From NCBI GenBank assembly GCA_947258625.1, contig CAMYJN010000002.1, positions 1 through 20,657 on the forward strand: 20,657 nucleotides of DNA. Direction: 5' to 3'. Under the pieces are notes generated by a model. It did not search any database and was not told the DNA's origin. It worked only from the letters and a program-made list of their open reading frames with translations. Position 1 is the first letter of the stretch. Each line of letters starts with the position of its first letter. Position numbers and translations under genes: made by a program. This DNA is from an uncultured Polyangiaceae bacterium. Lineage in GTDB: Bacteria; Myxococcota_A; Polyangia; Polyangiales; Houyiibacteriaceae. Shown here one piece after another: positions 1 through 6,718 of the stretch.

Positions 1-577
1 CTTTGACGGGCGCGCGCTCGGCTTCCTCTTCGACCTCGAAGAACTCCGCGCGTGTGAACCCGAACATGCCGGCAACGAGGTTGGACGGCACCATCTCGCA
101 CTTGTTGTTGTAACGCATGACGGCATCGTTGAAAGCCTGCCGTGCAAACGAGATCTTGTTCTCGGTCGTCGAGAGCTCCTCGGACAGCTGCATCATGGTC
201 TTGTCCGACTTGAGATCGGGATACGCCTCGGAAAGGGCGAAGAGCCGGCCGAGCACACCGCTCAGGCCTGCTTCAGCGCTTGCGAGCCCTTGCATGGCCT
301 GGGCGTCTCCTGGGTTGGCGGCCGCCCGGGTGCGGGCGCCTTCGGCCGAATTGCGGGCAGCGATGACGGCTTCGAGGGTCTCGCGTTCATGGGCGAGGAA
401 CCCCTTGGCGGTTTCGACCAGGTTTGGAATCAGGTCATGGCGCCGCTTCAGCTGCACGTCGATCTGGGCGAATGCGTTCCGAAAACGGTTCCGAAGGTTG
501 ACCAAGCCGTTGTAGATGCCCGCGAACCAGGCGATCAGCGCGACAGCAATCACCAACAAAGCAACGAGCCACACCAT
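1..577 (-). CDS. lemA: LemA family membrane-anchored protein (3' end cut by window edge)
   Basis: The reverse-strand frame from 577 to the left edge gives 192 residues without a stop, so the C-terminus is outside the window. The N-terminus (MVWLVALLVIAVALIAWF) is one hydrophobic membrane segment. The rest is the helical LemA domain, including the family-typical stretches NLRNRFRNAFAQIDVQLKRR, HDLIPNLVETAKGF and, near residues 155-185, FNDAVMRYN followed by MVPSNLVAGMFGF. LemA proteins are inner-membrane proteins with a long helical domain; their biochemical role is poorly defined. The ATG at 575-577 is preceded by GGGGAGG (583-589 on the reverse strand) with 5 bases of spacing, which fixes the start. 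The gene is divergent from the SDR gene at 645. Family assignment is firm; function is unknown. Confidence 0.93.
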   Translation of the reverse strand, partial: MVWLVALLVIAVALIAWFAGIYNGLVNLRNRFRNAFAQIDVQLKRRHDLIPNLVETAKGFLAHERETLEAVIAARNSAEGARTRAAANPGDAQAMQGLASAEAGLSGVLGRLFALSEAYPDLKSDKTMMQLSEELSTTENKISFARQAFNDAVMRYNNKCEMVPSNLVAGMFGFTRAEFFEVEEEAERAPVK

Positions 578-609
578 GGCGTCCTCCCCTGCCTGCAAAA
601 GGCGCTTTC

Positions 610-638
610 AGTGTAAGTGCCGCTCCCTATAAACTCAA
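610..638 (-). promoter_or_regulatory. Candidate sigma70-type promoter for lemA
   Basis: Read on the minus strand, TTGAGT (633-638) and TACACT (610-615) are separated by exactly 17 bases. Each hexamer matches the sigma70 consensus at 4 of 6 positions. Transcription would start around 600-604, leaving a leader of roughly 25 bases that contains the strong lemA ribosome-binding site. It is a pattern match only. The -35 hexamer shares a base with the candidate -10 of the divergent SDR gene. Confidence 0.4.
628..633 (+). promoter_or_regulatory. Candidate -10 element for the SDR gene
   Basis: TATAAA (5 of 6 matches to TATAAT) lies 11 bases before the SDR start codon at 645. No convincing -35 hexamer is found 16-18 bases upstream. 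No ribosome-binding site is seen before the ATG, so the mRNA may be nearly leaderless. The element abuts the -35 of the candidate lemA promoter on the other strand, so the two promoters could compete. Weak evidence. Confidence 0.3.
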
Positions 639-644
639 ACCCAG

Positions 645-1562
645 ATGAAATCGGACAAGACGGTGTTGATTACGGGCGCCAGCACCGGGATCGGCCTCGA
701 AATCGCTCGCGCGCTGATGAAGACGGACTATCGCGTTTATCTCACGGCGCGCGAGAGCTCGCGTCCGCGCTTCGACGCCCATGCGATCGGCGAATCGCAA
801 CACGTTCGGATCCGCGCACTCGATGTCACGAAGCCGGAGCAGCGCGAAGCGATGATCGCCGAGGTCGAGCGGGATTGGGGCGGCATCGACGTTCTGATCA
901 ACAATGCCGGCGTTTCCTATCGCGCCGTGGTAGAGCATGTCGACGAGCGGGAACGACTGGCGCAGATGGACGTGAACTTTCGCTCACCGATGGAGCTGAT
1001 CCGCCTGGTGCTTCCGGGGATGCGAGCGAAGCGGGCGGGGCGGATCATCACAGTGAGCTCCGTCGGCGGCATGATGGCAATGCCCACGATGGCCGCGTAC
1101 AGCGCCTCGAAGTTCGCCCTCGAAGGCGCACACGAGGCGCTTTGGTACGAGGTTCGGCCCTGGGGGATTCGGGTCAGCCTGGTGCAGCCGGGCTTCGTCG
1201 ATTCCGACGGTTTTCAGAAAGTCCGGTACACGAACCAAAGCGATCGCTCCGAGCACGAGCTGGCCGAGCCCTACCACGAACACTACGTCAACATGGCGCC
1301 GTTCATCGAAAGGCTGATGAAGGCTTCGCGTGCAACCCCGGCGTCGGTCGCCCGCGTTGTGCTCAAAACGATGCGCCGACCAAATCCGCCACTGCGCGTG
1401 CCAGCGACCATGGACGCGCAGGCCTTCACGCTGCTTCGGCGTATCCTGCCGCGCAGCACGTACCATTGGCTCCTCTACAAAATGCTTCCACGCGTCGATG
1501 TTTGGGGGCCGTCGCCAAAGCGCTTGTCGGCGCTGCCGCCCCCGCGACACGAAACCGATTGA
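645..1562 (+). CDS. Short-chain dehydrogenase/reductase (classical SDR family)
   Basis: This is a 305-residue NAD(P)-dependent oxidoreductase with a Rossmann fold. The cofactor motif TGASTGIG is at residues 10-17, the structural NNAG at 86-89, the catalytic serine in the VSSVGG stretch near 138-139, and the catalytic YSASK at 152-156 (Y152, K156). The C-terminus is extended by about 50 residues beyond the usual core of 250, with a basic and aromatic segment near 265-285, as in SDRs with a helical tail. The substrate cannot be told from the sequence. The frame starts at ATG 645 without a visible ribosome-binding site, 67 bases from the divergent lemA start. It converges on the small GTPase gene and overlaps, antisense, the degenerate tail of a second SDR fragment. 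The enzyme class is certain; the specific reaction is unknown. Confidence 0.92.
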   Translation: MKSDKTVLITGASTGIGLEIARALMKTDYRVYLTARESSRPRFDAHAIGESQHVRIRALDVTKPEQREAMIAEVERDWGGIDVLINNAGVSYRAVVEHVDERERLAQMDVNFRSPMELIRLVLPGMRAKRAGRIITVSSVGGMMAMPTMAAYSASKFALEGAHEALWYEVRPWGIRVSLVQPGFVDSDGFQKVRYTNQSDRSEHELAEPYHEHYVNMAPFIERLMKASRATPASVARVVLKTMRRPNPPLRVPATMDAQAFTLLRRILPRSTYHWLLYKMLPRVDVWGPSPKRLSALPPPRHETD

Positions 1563-1660
1563 TCAGCCCATATGGCGCGAACGAACTTCCGCGCACATGA
1601 CTCTCCGATGCCGCTGCTCGCCCCGGTAATCACCGCGGTCTTGCCCTCAAACTTTCTCAT
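1475..1660 (-). pseudogene. 5' remnant of a second SDR gene, coupled to the small GTPase gene
   Basis: The frame starting at ATG 1660 opens with MRKFEGKTAVITGASSGIG, followed by ESCARKFV. This is an unmistakable SDR N-terminus with the TGxxxGIG cofactor motif. After about 27 codons (near 1580) the similarity ends. The frame then runs on, antisense to the end of the intact SDR gene, to a stop at 1475, giving 61 codons against the family's roughly 250. The ATG overlaps the TGA of the upstream GTPase gene (ATGA, 1657-1660), the usual arrangement of translationally coupled genes. It is therefore most likely the start of a former second gene in a GTPase-SDR operon, truncated by a deletion with an endpoint near 1563-1580. 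An assembly join is the alternative. The remnant cannot form an active enzyme. Confidence 0.75.
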
Positions 1661-2172
1661 CCGGTCGCCTTTCTCGCTTCGAGCATCAGCTCGGCCAACT
1701 TCGTGAACACCTGGCTGACGTTGTCGCCTGTCTTTGCGCTACCTTGGATCAGGAACCAGTCGAGCTTGCTCGCTGCGTCGATTTGAGCCTTGCTGAGCGC
1801 GAAGTCGCCCGTCAAATCGGTTTTGTTGACGACCAGGATCGCCGGACGCGAGCCGATGAAACCGCGCTCCTTGGCCTGCGCCTCGAGCAGGTGGTCGAGC
1901 GTCTGCGGCTTGGTGGCGTCCACCACGAAGATGAGGCCCGACGCCCCGGAGATGAAGGAACGATTGTATTGCGCCCCGGTGTCGGCCCCTGCCGGATCCC
2001 AGAGCATCATCTCGAGCGACACGTCGCCCAGCTCGACCGTCCCCGAGAAGATCGACATCGCAATCGAGGGATTCTGCTCCCGATCGAAGCGGTCCTCGAC
2101 GAATCGCCGAACTAGGCTCGATTTCCCAACCCCCGACACGCCTAGAAGACAGACTTTCCGCTTCAGCCGCAT
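1657..2172 (-). CDS. Ras/Rab-like small GTPase
   Basis: About 171 residues, the size of a single Ras-superfamily G domain. Numbered from ATG 2172, the P-loop GVSGVGKSS is at 11-19, the switch I region contains NPSIAMS near 34-40, the G3 motif WDPAGAD is near 58-64, NKTD at 116-119 and SAK at 145-147. The base-recognition motifs are textbook. However, the residue after the G3 glycine, where Ras has the catalytic Gln61, is alanine, and the switch I threonine is replaced by serine. There is no C-terminal cysteine for lipidation. Bacterial relatives act as molecular switches, for example in motility polarity (MglA), but this protein's partner is unknown. A TTG at 2190 would add six residues. The sequence GGAGGG directly abuts the ATG with no spacing, so the start is uncertain. 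The gene was once coupled to the downstream SDR remnant. Confidence 0.9.
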   Translation of the reverse strand: MRLKRKVCLLGVSGVGKSSLVRRFVEDRFDREQNPSIAMSIFSGTVELGDVSLEMMLWDPAGADTGAQYNRSFISGASGLIFVVDATKPQTLDHLLEAQAKERGFIGSRPAILVVNKTDLTGDFALSKAQIDAASKLDWFLIQGSAKTGDNVSQVFTKLAELMLEARKATG

Positions 2173-2259
2173 CCCTCCGTAGTACGCCAAGTCCGGTCAG
2201 CGGCAAAGCCCCCCACAGGGGGTGGCGGCGACACACCCTCTTGCCCTAGAGTCCGGCCG

Positions 2260-3525
2260 ATGAGCGAGCACAAAGAGAAGCTGGAGTTCGGCGGAGTCCC
2301 TGGGAACTTCGCCATGATCGTCGGACTGCCCATTTTCACGGCGTATCTTTTCTTCGCGGTGCGTTTCAACGACGGCGCCGTGCTTCCGGGGCCCAGCGCC
2401 GATTGGGAGGGTTTCAAGCAGGCGATGATGCCGACCGGACGGGCCGCGGTCATCTATGGCGTTTGGTTCGTGCTTCAGGCGCTGCTTCAGCGGTATGCGC
2501 CCGGCCGCGAGGTGCTCGGCGCCGAGCTGCCTGACGGCAGCCGCCTCCCCTACCGGATGAACGGCCTGTTCTCGCTCTTCGTGAGTTTCATCGTGGTGGC
2601 CATTGCGCACTGGTCGGGTGTGTTCTCGATTCGCGAGCTGTACGACCAGTTCGGCGCGCTGATCAGCGTGATGACGATCTTCGTATTTTTCTTCAGCGCC
2701 TATCTCTACTGGTACGGGAAACAGCACGGGCAGGCGCGCCATCTGAGCGGCAAGTTCATCCACGATTTTTGGATGGGGACGGGCCACAACCCTCGCATCC
2801 CACCGGGACGCGAAGGCCTCGACCTGAAGATCTTCTGCGAAGCGCGCCCCGGGCTGATTCTTTGGGTGCTGATCAACACCTCGTTCGCCTACGTGCAGTA
2901 CCAAGAATACCGCTTCGTTTCGACGTCGATGATTCTCGTCTGGCTTTTCCAGATGTTCTACATCGTCGACTACTTCTGGAACGAGGAGGCCATCCTCACC
3001 ACGATGGACATCAAGCACGAGAACTTCGGCTACATGTTGGCGTTCGGCGACTTGGTCTGGGTGCCGATGACCTACTCGCTCCAAGCGCACTACCTCATCG
3101 ACCGCGTGCACTCCCTGCCGTGGTGGGGCGCACTGCTGATCGTCGCCGTCAACATGCTCGGCCTCTACATCTTCCGCGTGGTGAATCTGCAGAAGCACAA
3201 GTTTCGCAAAGACCCGGACAACGCCCGGATTTGGGGCAAGAAGGTTGAGTACCTTCAGACCGAGCAAGGCGGGAAGCTGTTGCTGTCCGGATTTTGGGGT
3301 TGGTCCCGTCACTTCAATTACGTCGGGGACATTTTAATGGCGCTTTCCTGGTCGCTGCCTTGCCTCTTCGGCTCGGCCCTCCCCTACTTCTACCCGATCT
3401 ACTTCGCGATATTGCTGATCCACCGCGAGCGTCGGGACCACAACTTCTGCTCTAAGAAGTACGGCGAGGACTGGAAGCGATACTGCGAACGAGTCCGCTG
3501 GCGGATCATCCCTGGGCTCTACTAA
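2260..3525 (+). CDS. Sterol delta-14 reductase-like protein (ERG4/ERG24 family)
   Basis: A 421-residue polytopic membrane protein with about 8-10 hydrophobic helices. Family signatures are present in order: GLDLKIFCEARPGL (186-199), an FGDLVWVPMTYSLQAHYL segment (262-279), SGFWGWSRHFNYVGD (343-357), ALSWSLPC (361-368) and the C-terminal HRERRDHNFCSKKYGEDW (388-405) ending in RIIPGLY. From memory, the FCExRPGL, DLxWVPxTYSLQA and ALxWSLPC forms resemble C-14 sterol reductases (TM7SF2/Erg24) more than delta-7 (DHCR7) or delta-24(28) (Erg4) reductases. The C-14 enzymes reduce the C14=C15 double bond left by C-14 demethylation, using NADPH at the membrane. The ATG at 2260 has no clear ribosome-binding site. 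The fdhD gene follows after 8 bases, suggesting co-transcription. The family is near certain; bond specificity is an inference. Confidence 0.92.
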   Translation: MSEHKEKLEFGGVPGNFAMIVGLPIFTAYLFFAVRFNDGAVLPGPSADWEGFKQAMMPTGRAAVIYGVWFVLQALLQRYAPGREVLGAELPDGSRLPYRMNGLFSLFVSFIVVAIAHWSGVFSIRELYDQFGALISVMTIFVFFFSAYLYWYGKQHGQARHLSGKFIHDFWMGTGHNPRIPPGREGLDLKIFCEARPGLILWVLINTSFAYVQYQEYRFVSTSMILVWLFQMFYIVDYFWNEEAILTTMDIKHENFGYMLAFGDLVWVPMTYSLQAHYLIDRVHSLPWWGALLIVAVNMLGLYIFRVVNLQKHKFRKDPDNARIWGKKVEYLQTEQGGKLLLSGFWGWSRHFNYVGDILMALSWSLPCLFGSALPYFYPIYFAILLIHRERRDHNFCSKKYGEDWKRYCERVRWRIIPGLY

Positions 3526-3533
3526 ACTCCGGC

Positions 3534-4412
3534 ATGGCCCGCACTCCGGTTGCTTCCGCTGACGTCGAGCGCATCGAGCGCAATCGCAGGGAGCAGGGCA
3601 GCGACCTGGTCGCGGTCGAAGAGCCGCTTCAGATTCTTCTCGAGCGCGGTGAGGCACACGCGCGCAGCGAGGCCCCGCTGGCGATGACGATGCGCACCCC
3701 GGGTCACGATCGGGATCTGGTCACCGGCTTTCTATTTGCCGAAGGCGTCATCGCCGGGGTCGACGACCTGGTCAGCGTCCGCCACTGCCGGCGTTCGGAC
3801 ACTCCGGACAACGTCGTCCGCGCGGTGTTGCACGAACGCGTCGTCGTGCCTTCGCGATTGCTCGAACGGACGCTGACGATGACCAGCGCCTGCGGGGTCT
3901 GCGGGGAGCGCACCGTGGAAGCCTTGTCGAACGCGGGCTGCGCAACGCTTCCGCTGAAGCGAGGCGCGTTCCGTCCTTCGGCCATTCGTCTCGCGCTTCT
4001 CTCCTTGGAAGAGTCGCAGGCCTGGTTTCGCCATACCGGCGGCACGCATGGCGCGGCGCTGTTCAACGATGCGGGCGAGCTCTTGCTGCGCCGCGAAGAC
4101 GTCGGACGACACAATGCGCTGGACAAGTTGGTCGGCGCTTGGCTTGGCAATGGTGCTCCCGATGCAGCCAGCGGCTTCGTCGTGGTGAGCAGCCGGGCGA
4201 GCTTCGAGCTCGTCCACAAGACAGTGCGCGCCGGCTTCCCGATGATGGTCGCCATAGGCGCGGCATCGAGCTTGGCGATTGAAACCGCGTGCCGATTCGA
4301 CCTCACCTTAGTGGGCTTCGCACGCGAGAACCGCTTCAACGTCTACGCGAACGGCGAGCGGATCGCCCTCGAGCCCAGCGAGGCTAGGTTCGTGCAGGTT
4401 GGGGCAGGTTGA
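3534..4412 (+). CDS. fdhD: FdhD, sulfurtransferase for molybdenum cofactor of formate dehydrogenase-type enzymes
   Basis: A 292-residue cytoplasmic protein with the FdhD hallmarks: the redox-active CGVCG loop (C120 and C123), RHTGGTHGAA near 166-175, the EDVGRHNALDK block at 188-198 and SSRASFELVHK near 199-210. FdhD transfers sulfur from a cysteine desulfurase to the molybdenum cofactor, adding the terminal sulfido ligand required by formate dehydrogenases and relatives. Its stop codon overlaps the start of the molybdopterin oxidoreductase gene by one base (TGATG), so the probable client enzyme is made from the same message. Length matches the family. The start at ATG 3534, 8 bases after the reductase stop, has no clear ribosome-binding site, which suggests translational coupling. 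Confidence 0.96.
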   Translation: MARTPVASADVERIERNRREQGSDLVAVEEPLQILLERGEAHARSEAPLAMTMRTPGHDRDLVTGFLFAEGVIAGVDDLVSVRHCRRSDTPDNVVRAVLHERVVVPSRLLERTLTMTSACGVCGERTVEALSNAGCATLPLKRGAFRPSAIRLALLSLEESQAWFRHTGGTHGAALFNDAGELLLRREDVGRHNALDKLVGAWLGNGAPDAASGFVVVSSRASFELVHKTVRAGFPMMVAIGAASSLAIETACRFDLTLVGFARENRFNVYANGERIALEPSEARFVQVGAG

Positions 4413-6712
4413 TGACGAGTCACCGACCGAGCAGCGCCGAGCCGCCCGAAACCGACGACCACTTGCGCATCGAGGCGCCCCAGAAGAAGGCCGCGGGCCT
4501 CGCGTCGGTGCGTTCCTCGTTCGCACACATGCGCCTGCACGGCCATGGGCTGCCGTCCGCGATTCGCATCCTCGGGCAGATGAACCAAGTCGACGGCTTC
4601 GACTGCCCCGGCTGCGCGTGGCCCGACCCGGACGACCGCGCCGCGATGACCGAGTTTTGCGAGAACGGCGCGAAAGCCGCGGCTTGGGAAACGACTCGGC
4701 GACGACTCGACGCCAGCTTCTTCGAGCGATACAGCATCGACGAGTTGGCCAATCGATCCGACTACTGGCTCGGCCTTCAAGGCAGGCTCACCGAGCCCCT
4801 CTTGCTGCGTCCGGGCTCTCGTTTCTACGAGCCGATCAGCTGGGACGAAGCGTTCAAGCGTGTGGCCGAAGGCCTGAAGGCGCTCGACTCCCCCGACGAA
4901 GCAGTTTTTTATACGTCGGGCCGGACGAGCAACGAAGCGGCGTTCCTCTATCAGCTCTTCGTGCGCGCGTTCGGGACGAACAACCTGCCCGACTGCTCGA
5001 ACATGTGCCACGAGTCGAGCGGCGTCGGGCTCGGGGAGACGGTAGGCATCGGCAAGGGCTCGGTCACGCTCGACGACATCCACGAAGCCGACACCATCAT
5101 CGTGATGGGTCAGAACCCCGGTACCAATCATCCGCGCATGCTGACGGCCTTGCAGAAGGCAAAAAAGAACGGCGCGCAGATCATCGCCATCAACCCGCTA
5201 CCCGAAGCGGGCCTGATGGGTTTCGTCAATCCGAAGAGCCCGGCGCAGGTGCTCAGCGGCGGGACGCAGGTCGCCGACCTCTTTCTTCAGGTGCAGATCA
5301 ACGGCGACGTCGCTTTGCTCAAAGCTCTGATGTGCCTCTTGCTCGAAGAGGAAGCCAAGCGGCCGGGTGAAGTGGTCGACGAAGACTTCATCGGCCTCTT
5401 CACCGAAGGCTTTGCGGAACTGCGCGCGCACTTGGAGGCACAGGATGTCGATGCGCTGCTCGAGTCCGCCGGCATCACGCGCGCCCAGGTCGAGCAAGCC
5501 GTCGACATCATCCTGCGAAGCCGAAAGACAATTGTTTGCTGGGCGATGGGCCTGACACAGCATCGAAACGGCGTCGGCAATGTCCGCGAAATCGTGAACT
5601 TCCTCTTGATGCGCGGCAGCATCGGCATGCCCGGCGCCGGGACCTGCCCGGTGCGCGGCCACAGCAACGTTCAGGGTGACCGGACGATGGGGATTCACGA
5701 TCGGCCGTCGGAGGCGCTGCTCGATCGAATCCAAGAGGTGTTTGGCTTTGACCCGCCCCGCAAGCCTGGGTTCAACACCGTCGAAGCGATTCACGCGATG
5801 CTCGACGGCCGCGCCAAGCTCTTCTTTGCGATGGGAGGCAACTTTCTTCAGGCGACACCGGACACCGAGCGAACCGCGCACGCCCTCCAGAAGTGCAAGA
5901 TGACCGTGCACGTGAGCACCAAGCTCAACCGCGGTCATCTGATTCACGGCAACTGGTCGATCATCTTGCCCTGCCTCGCCCGCTCCGAAGTCGACGAGCA
6001 AGCCTACGGGCCGCAGTTCGTCACGGTTGAAAACTCGATGGGCGTCGTCCATTCGTCACACGGCCACCTGAGCCCTGCCGATCCAAAGCTCTACAGCGAA
6101 TCGTCGATCGTGGCCTGGCTTGCCGAGCAAGTGCTCGGCCCGGAAACGCCGGTGAGCTGGTGCTGGTTGATCGAGAACTACGATCGCATTCGCGATTTAA
6201 TCGAGCAGACAATTCGGGGTTTCGAAGACTTCAACGCGCGTGTCCGTAAGCCTGGCGGCTTTCACCTCTACAACAGCGCGCGTGAACGCCGGTTCGATAC
6301 CAAAAGCGGCAAGGCGAAGTTCACCATCAATCCGGCGCCCGACCTGGCGCTGCCCGATGGCTGCTTCCGGATGATGACCGTCCGCACCCACGACCAGTAC
6401 AACACCACGGTCTACGGAAACGACGACCGCTACCGAGGCGTCCGTGGCGGCCGTCGCGTCGTTTTCATGAACGAAGCCGACATGCAGCAAGCCGGCATCG
6501 CGGCCGGCTCCAAAGTCGATATCACGAACGATTTTGGAGGCGCACGGCGAATTGCCCCCCGGTTCACGGTCGTCCCCTACCCGATACCAAGCCGTTGCGT
6601 GGCGACGTATTTCCCTGAAGCCAACGTCCTGGTTCCCTTGAACCGGTTCGCCGAAGGCAGCTTCACGCCGGCCTCCAAAGACGTCACCGTTCGCGTCGCC
6701 CCGAGCACCTAA
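4412..6712 (+). CDS. YdeP/FdhF-like molybdopterin oxidoreductase
   Basis: A 766-residue protein of the large molybdopterin (bis-MGD) oxidoreductase family, closest to the formate-dehydrogenase-alpha-like YdeP group. Numbered from ATG 4412, CPGCAW (C65, C68) and FCENGAKA (C83) form the reduced cysteine set typical of that group, rather than the full CxxCxxxC...C cluster site of true formate dehydrogenases. NMCHESS (C199) supplies the probable molybdenum ligand cysteine where some formate dehydrogenases carry selenocysteine. GQNPGTNHPR near 233-242 and the C-terminal TVRTHDQYNTTVYG block are cofactor-binding signatures. There is no twin-arginine signal, so it is probably cytoplasmic. The physiological substrate of this group is not settled; the E. 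coli member is linked to acid resistance. The overlap with fdhD supports a cofactor needing sulfuration. A TTG at 4409 is an alternative start; GGGGCAGG precedes the ATG. Confidence 0.93.
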   Translation: MTSHRPSSAEPPETDDHLRIEAPQKKAAGLASVRSSFAHMRLHGHGLPSAIRILGQMNQVDGFDCPGCAWPDPDDRAAMTEFCENGAKAAAWETTRRRLDASFFERYSIDELANRSDYWLGLQGRLTEPLLLRPGSRFYEPISWDEAFKRVAEGLKALDSPDEAVFYTSGRTSNEAAFLYQLFVRAFGTNNLPDCSNMCHESSGVGLGETVGIGKGSVTLDDIHEADTIIVMGQNPGTNHPRMLTALQKAKKNGAQIIAINPLPEAGLMGFVNPKSPAQVLSGGTQVADLFLQVQINGDVALLKALMCLLLEEEAKRPGEVVDEDFIGLFTEGFAELRAHLEAQDVDALLESAGITRAQVEQAVDIILRSRKTIVCWAMGLTQHRNGVGNVREIVNFLLMRGSIGMPGAGTCPVRGHSNVQGDRTMGIHDRPSEALLDRIQEVFGFDPPRKPGFNTVEAIHAMLDGRAKLFFAMGGNFLQATPDTERTAHALQKCKMTVHVSTKLNRGHLIHGNWSIILPCLARSEVDEQAYGPQFVTVENSMGVVHSSHGHLSPADPKLYSESSIVAWLAEQVLGPETPVSWCWLIENYDRIRDLIEQTIRGFEDFNARVRKPGGFHLYNSARERRFDTKSGKAKFTINPAPDLALPDGCFRMMTVRTHDQYNTTVYGNDDRYRGVRGGRRVVFMNEADMQQAGIAAGSKVDITNDFGGARRIAPRFTVVPYPIPSRCVATYFPEANVLVPLNRFAEGSFTPASKDVTVRVAPST

Positions 6713-6718
6713 GAAACG

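Noticed and set aside
117..515. Plus-strand frame over the lemA region
   Set aside because: The minus strand encodes a canonical LemA protein running off the edge; this frame is its antisense shadow.
617..1600. Long plus-strand frame (327 codons) overlapping the SDR gene
   Set aside because: It is a frame shadow of the SDR gene with arginine-rich low-information protein and no motif.
1563..1656. Possible terminator between the SDR gene and the GTPase gene
   Set aside because: Only a short ACCGCGGT palindrome is visible, without a T-run; the stretch is better explained as the SDR remnant.
2210..2222. CCCCC-ACA-GGGGG inverted repeat between the GTPase and sterol reductase genes
   Set aside because: A 5-bp stem with a 3-base loop and no T-run lies in a divergent intergenic region, so it is not a terminator. 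It could be an operator, but such repeats are common by chance in GC-rich DNA.
2197..3312. Long open frame (371 codons) on the minus strand
   Set aside because: It is antisense to the sterol reductase gene, whose family motifs are unmistakable. The frame is rich in His, Arg and Glu with no recognisable motif, as expected for a high-GC shadow.
5198..6052. Minus-strand frame of 284 codons
   Set aside because: It is antisense to the molybdopterin oxidoreductase; no motif or ribosome-binding site.
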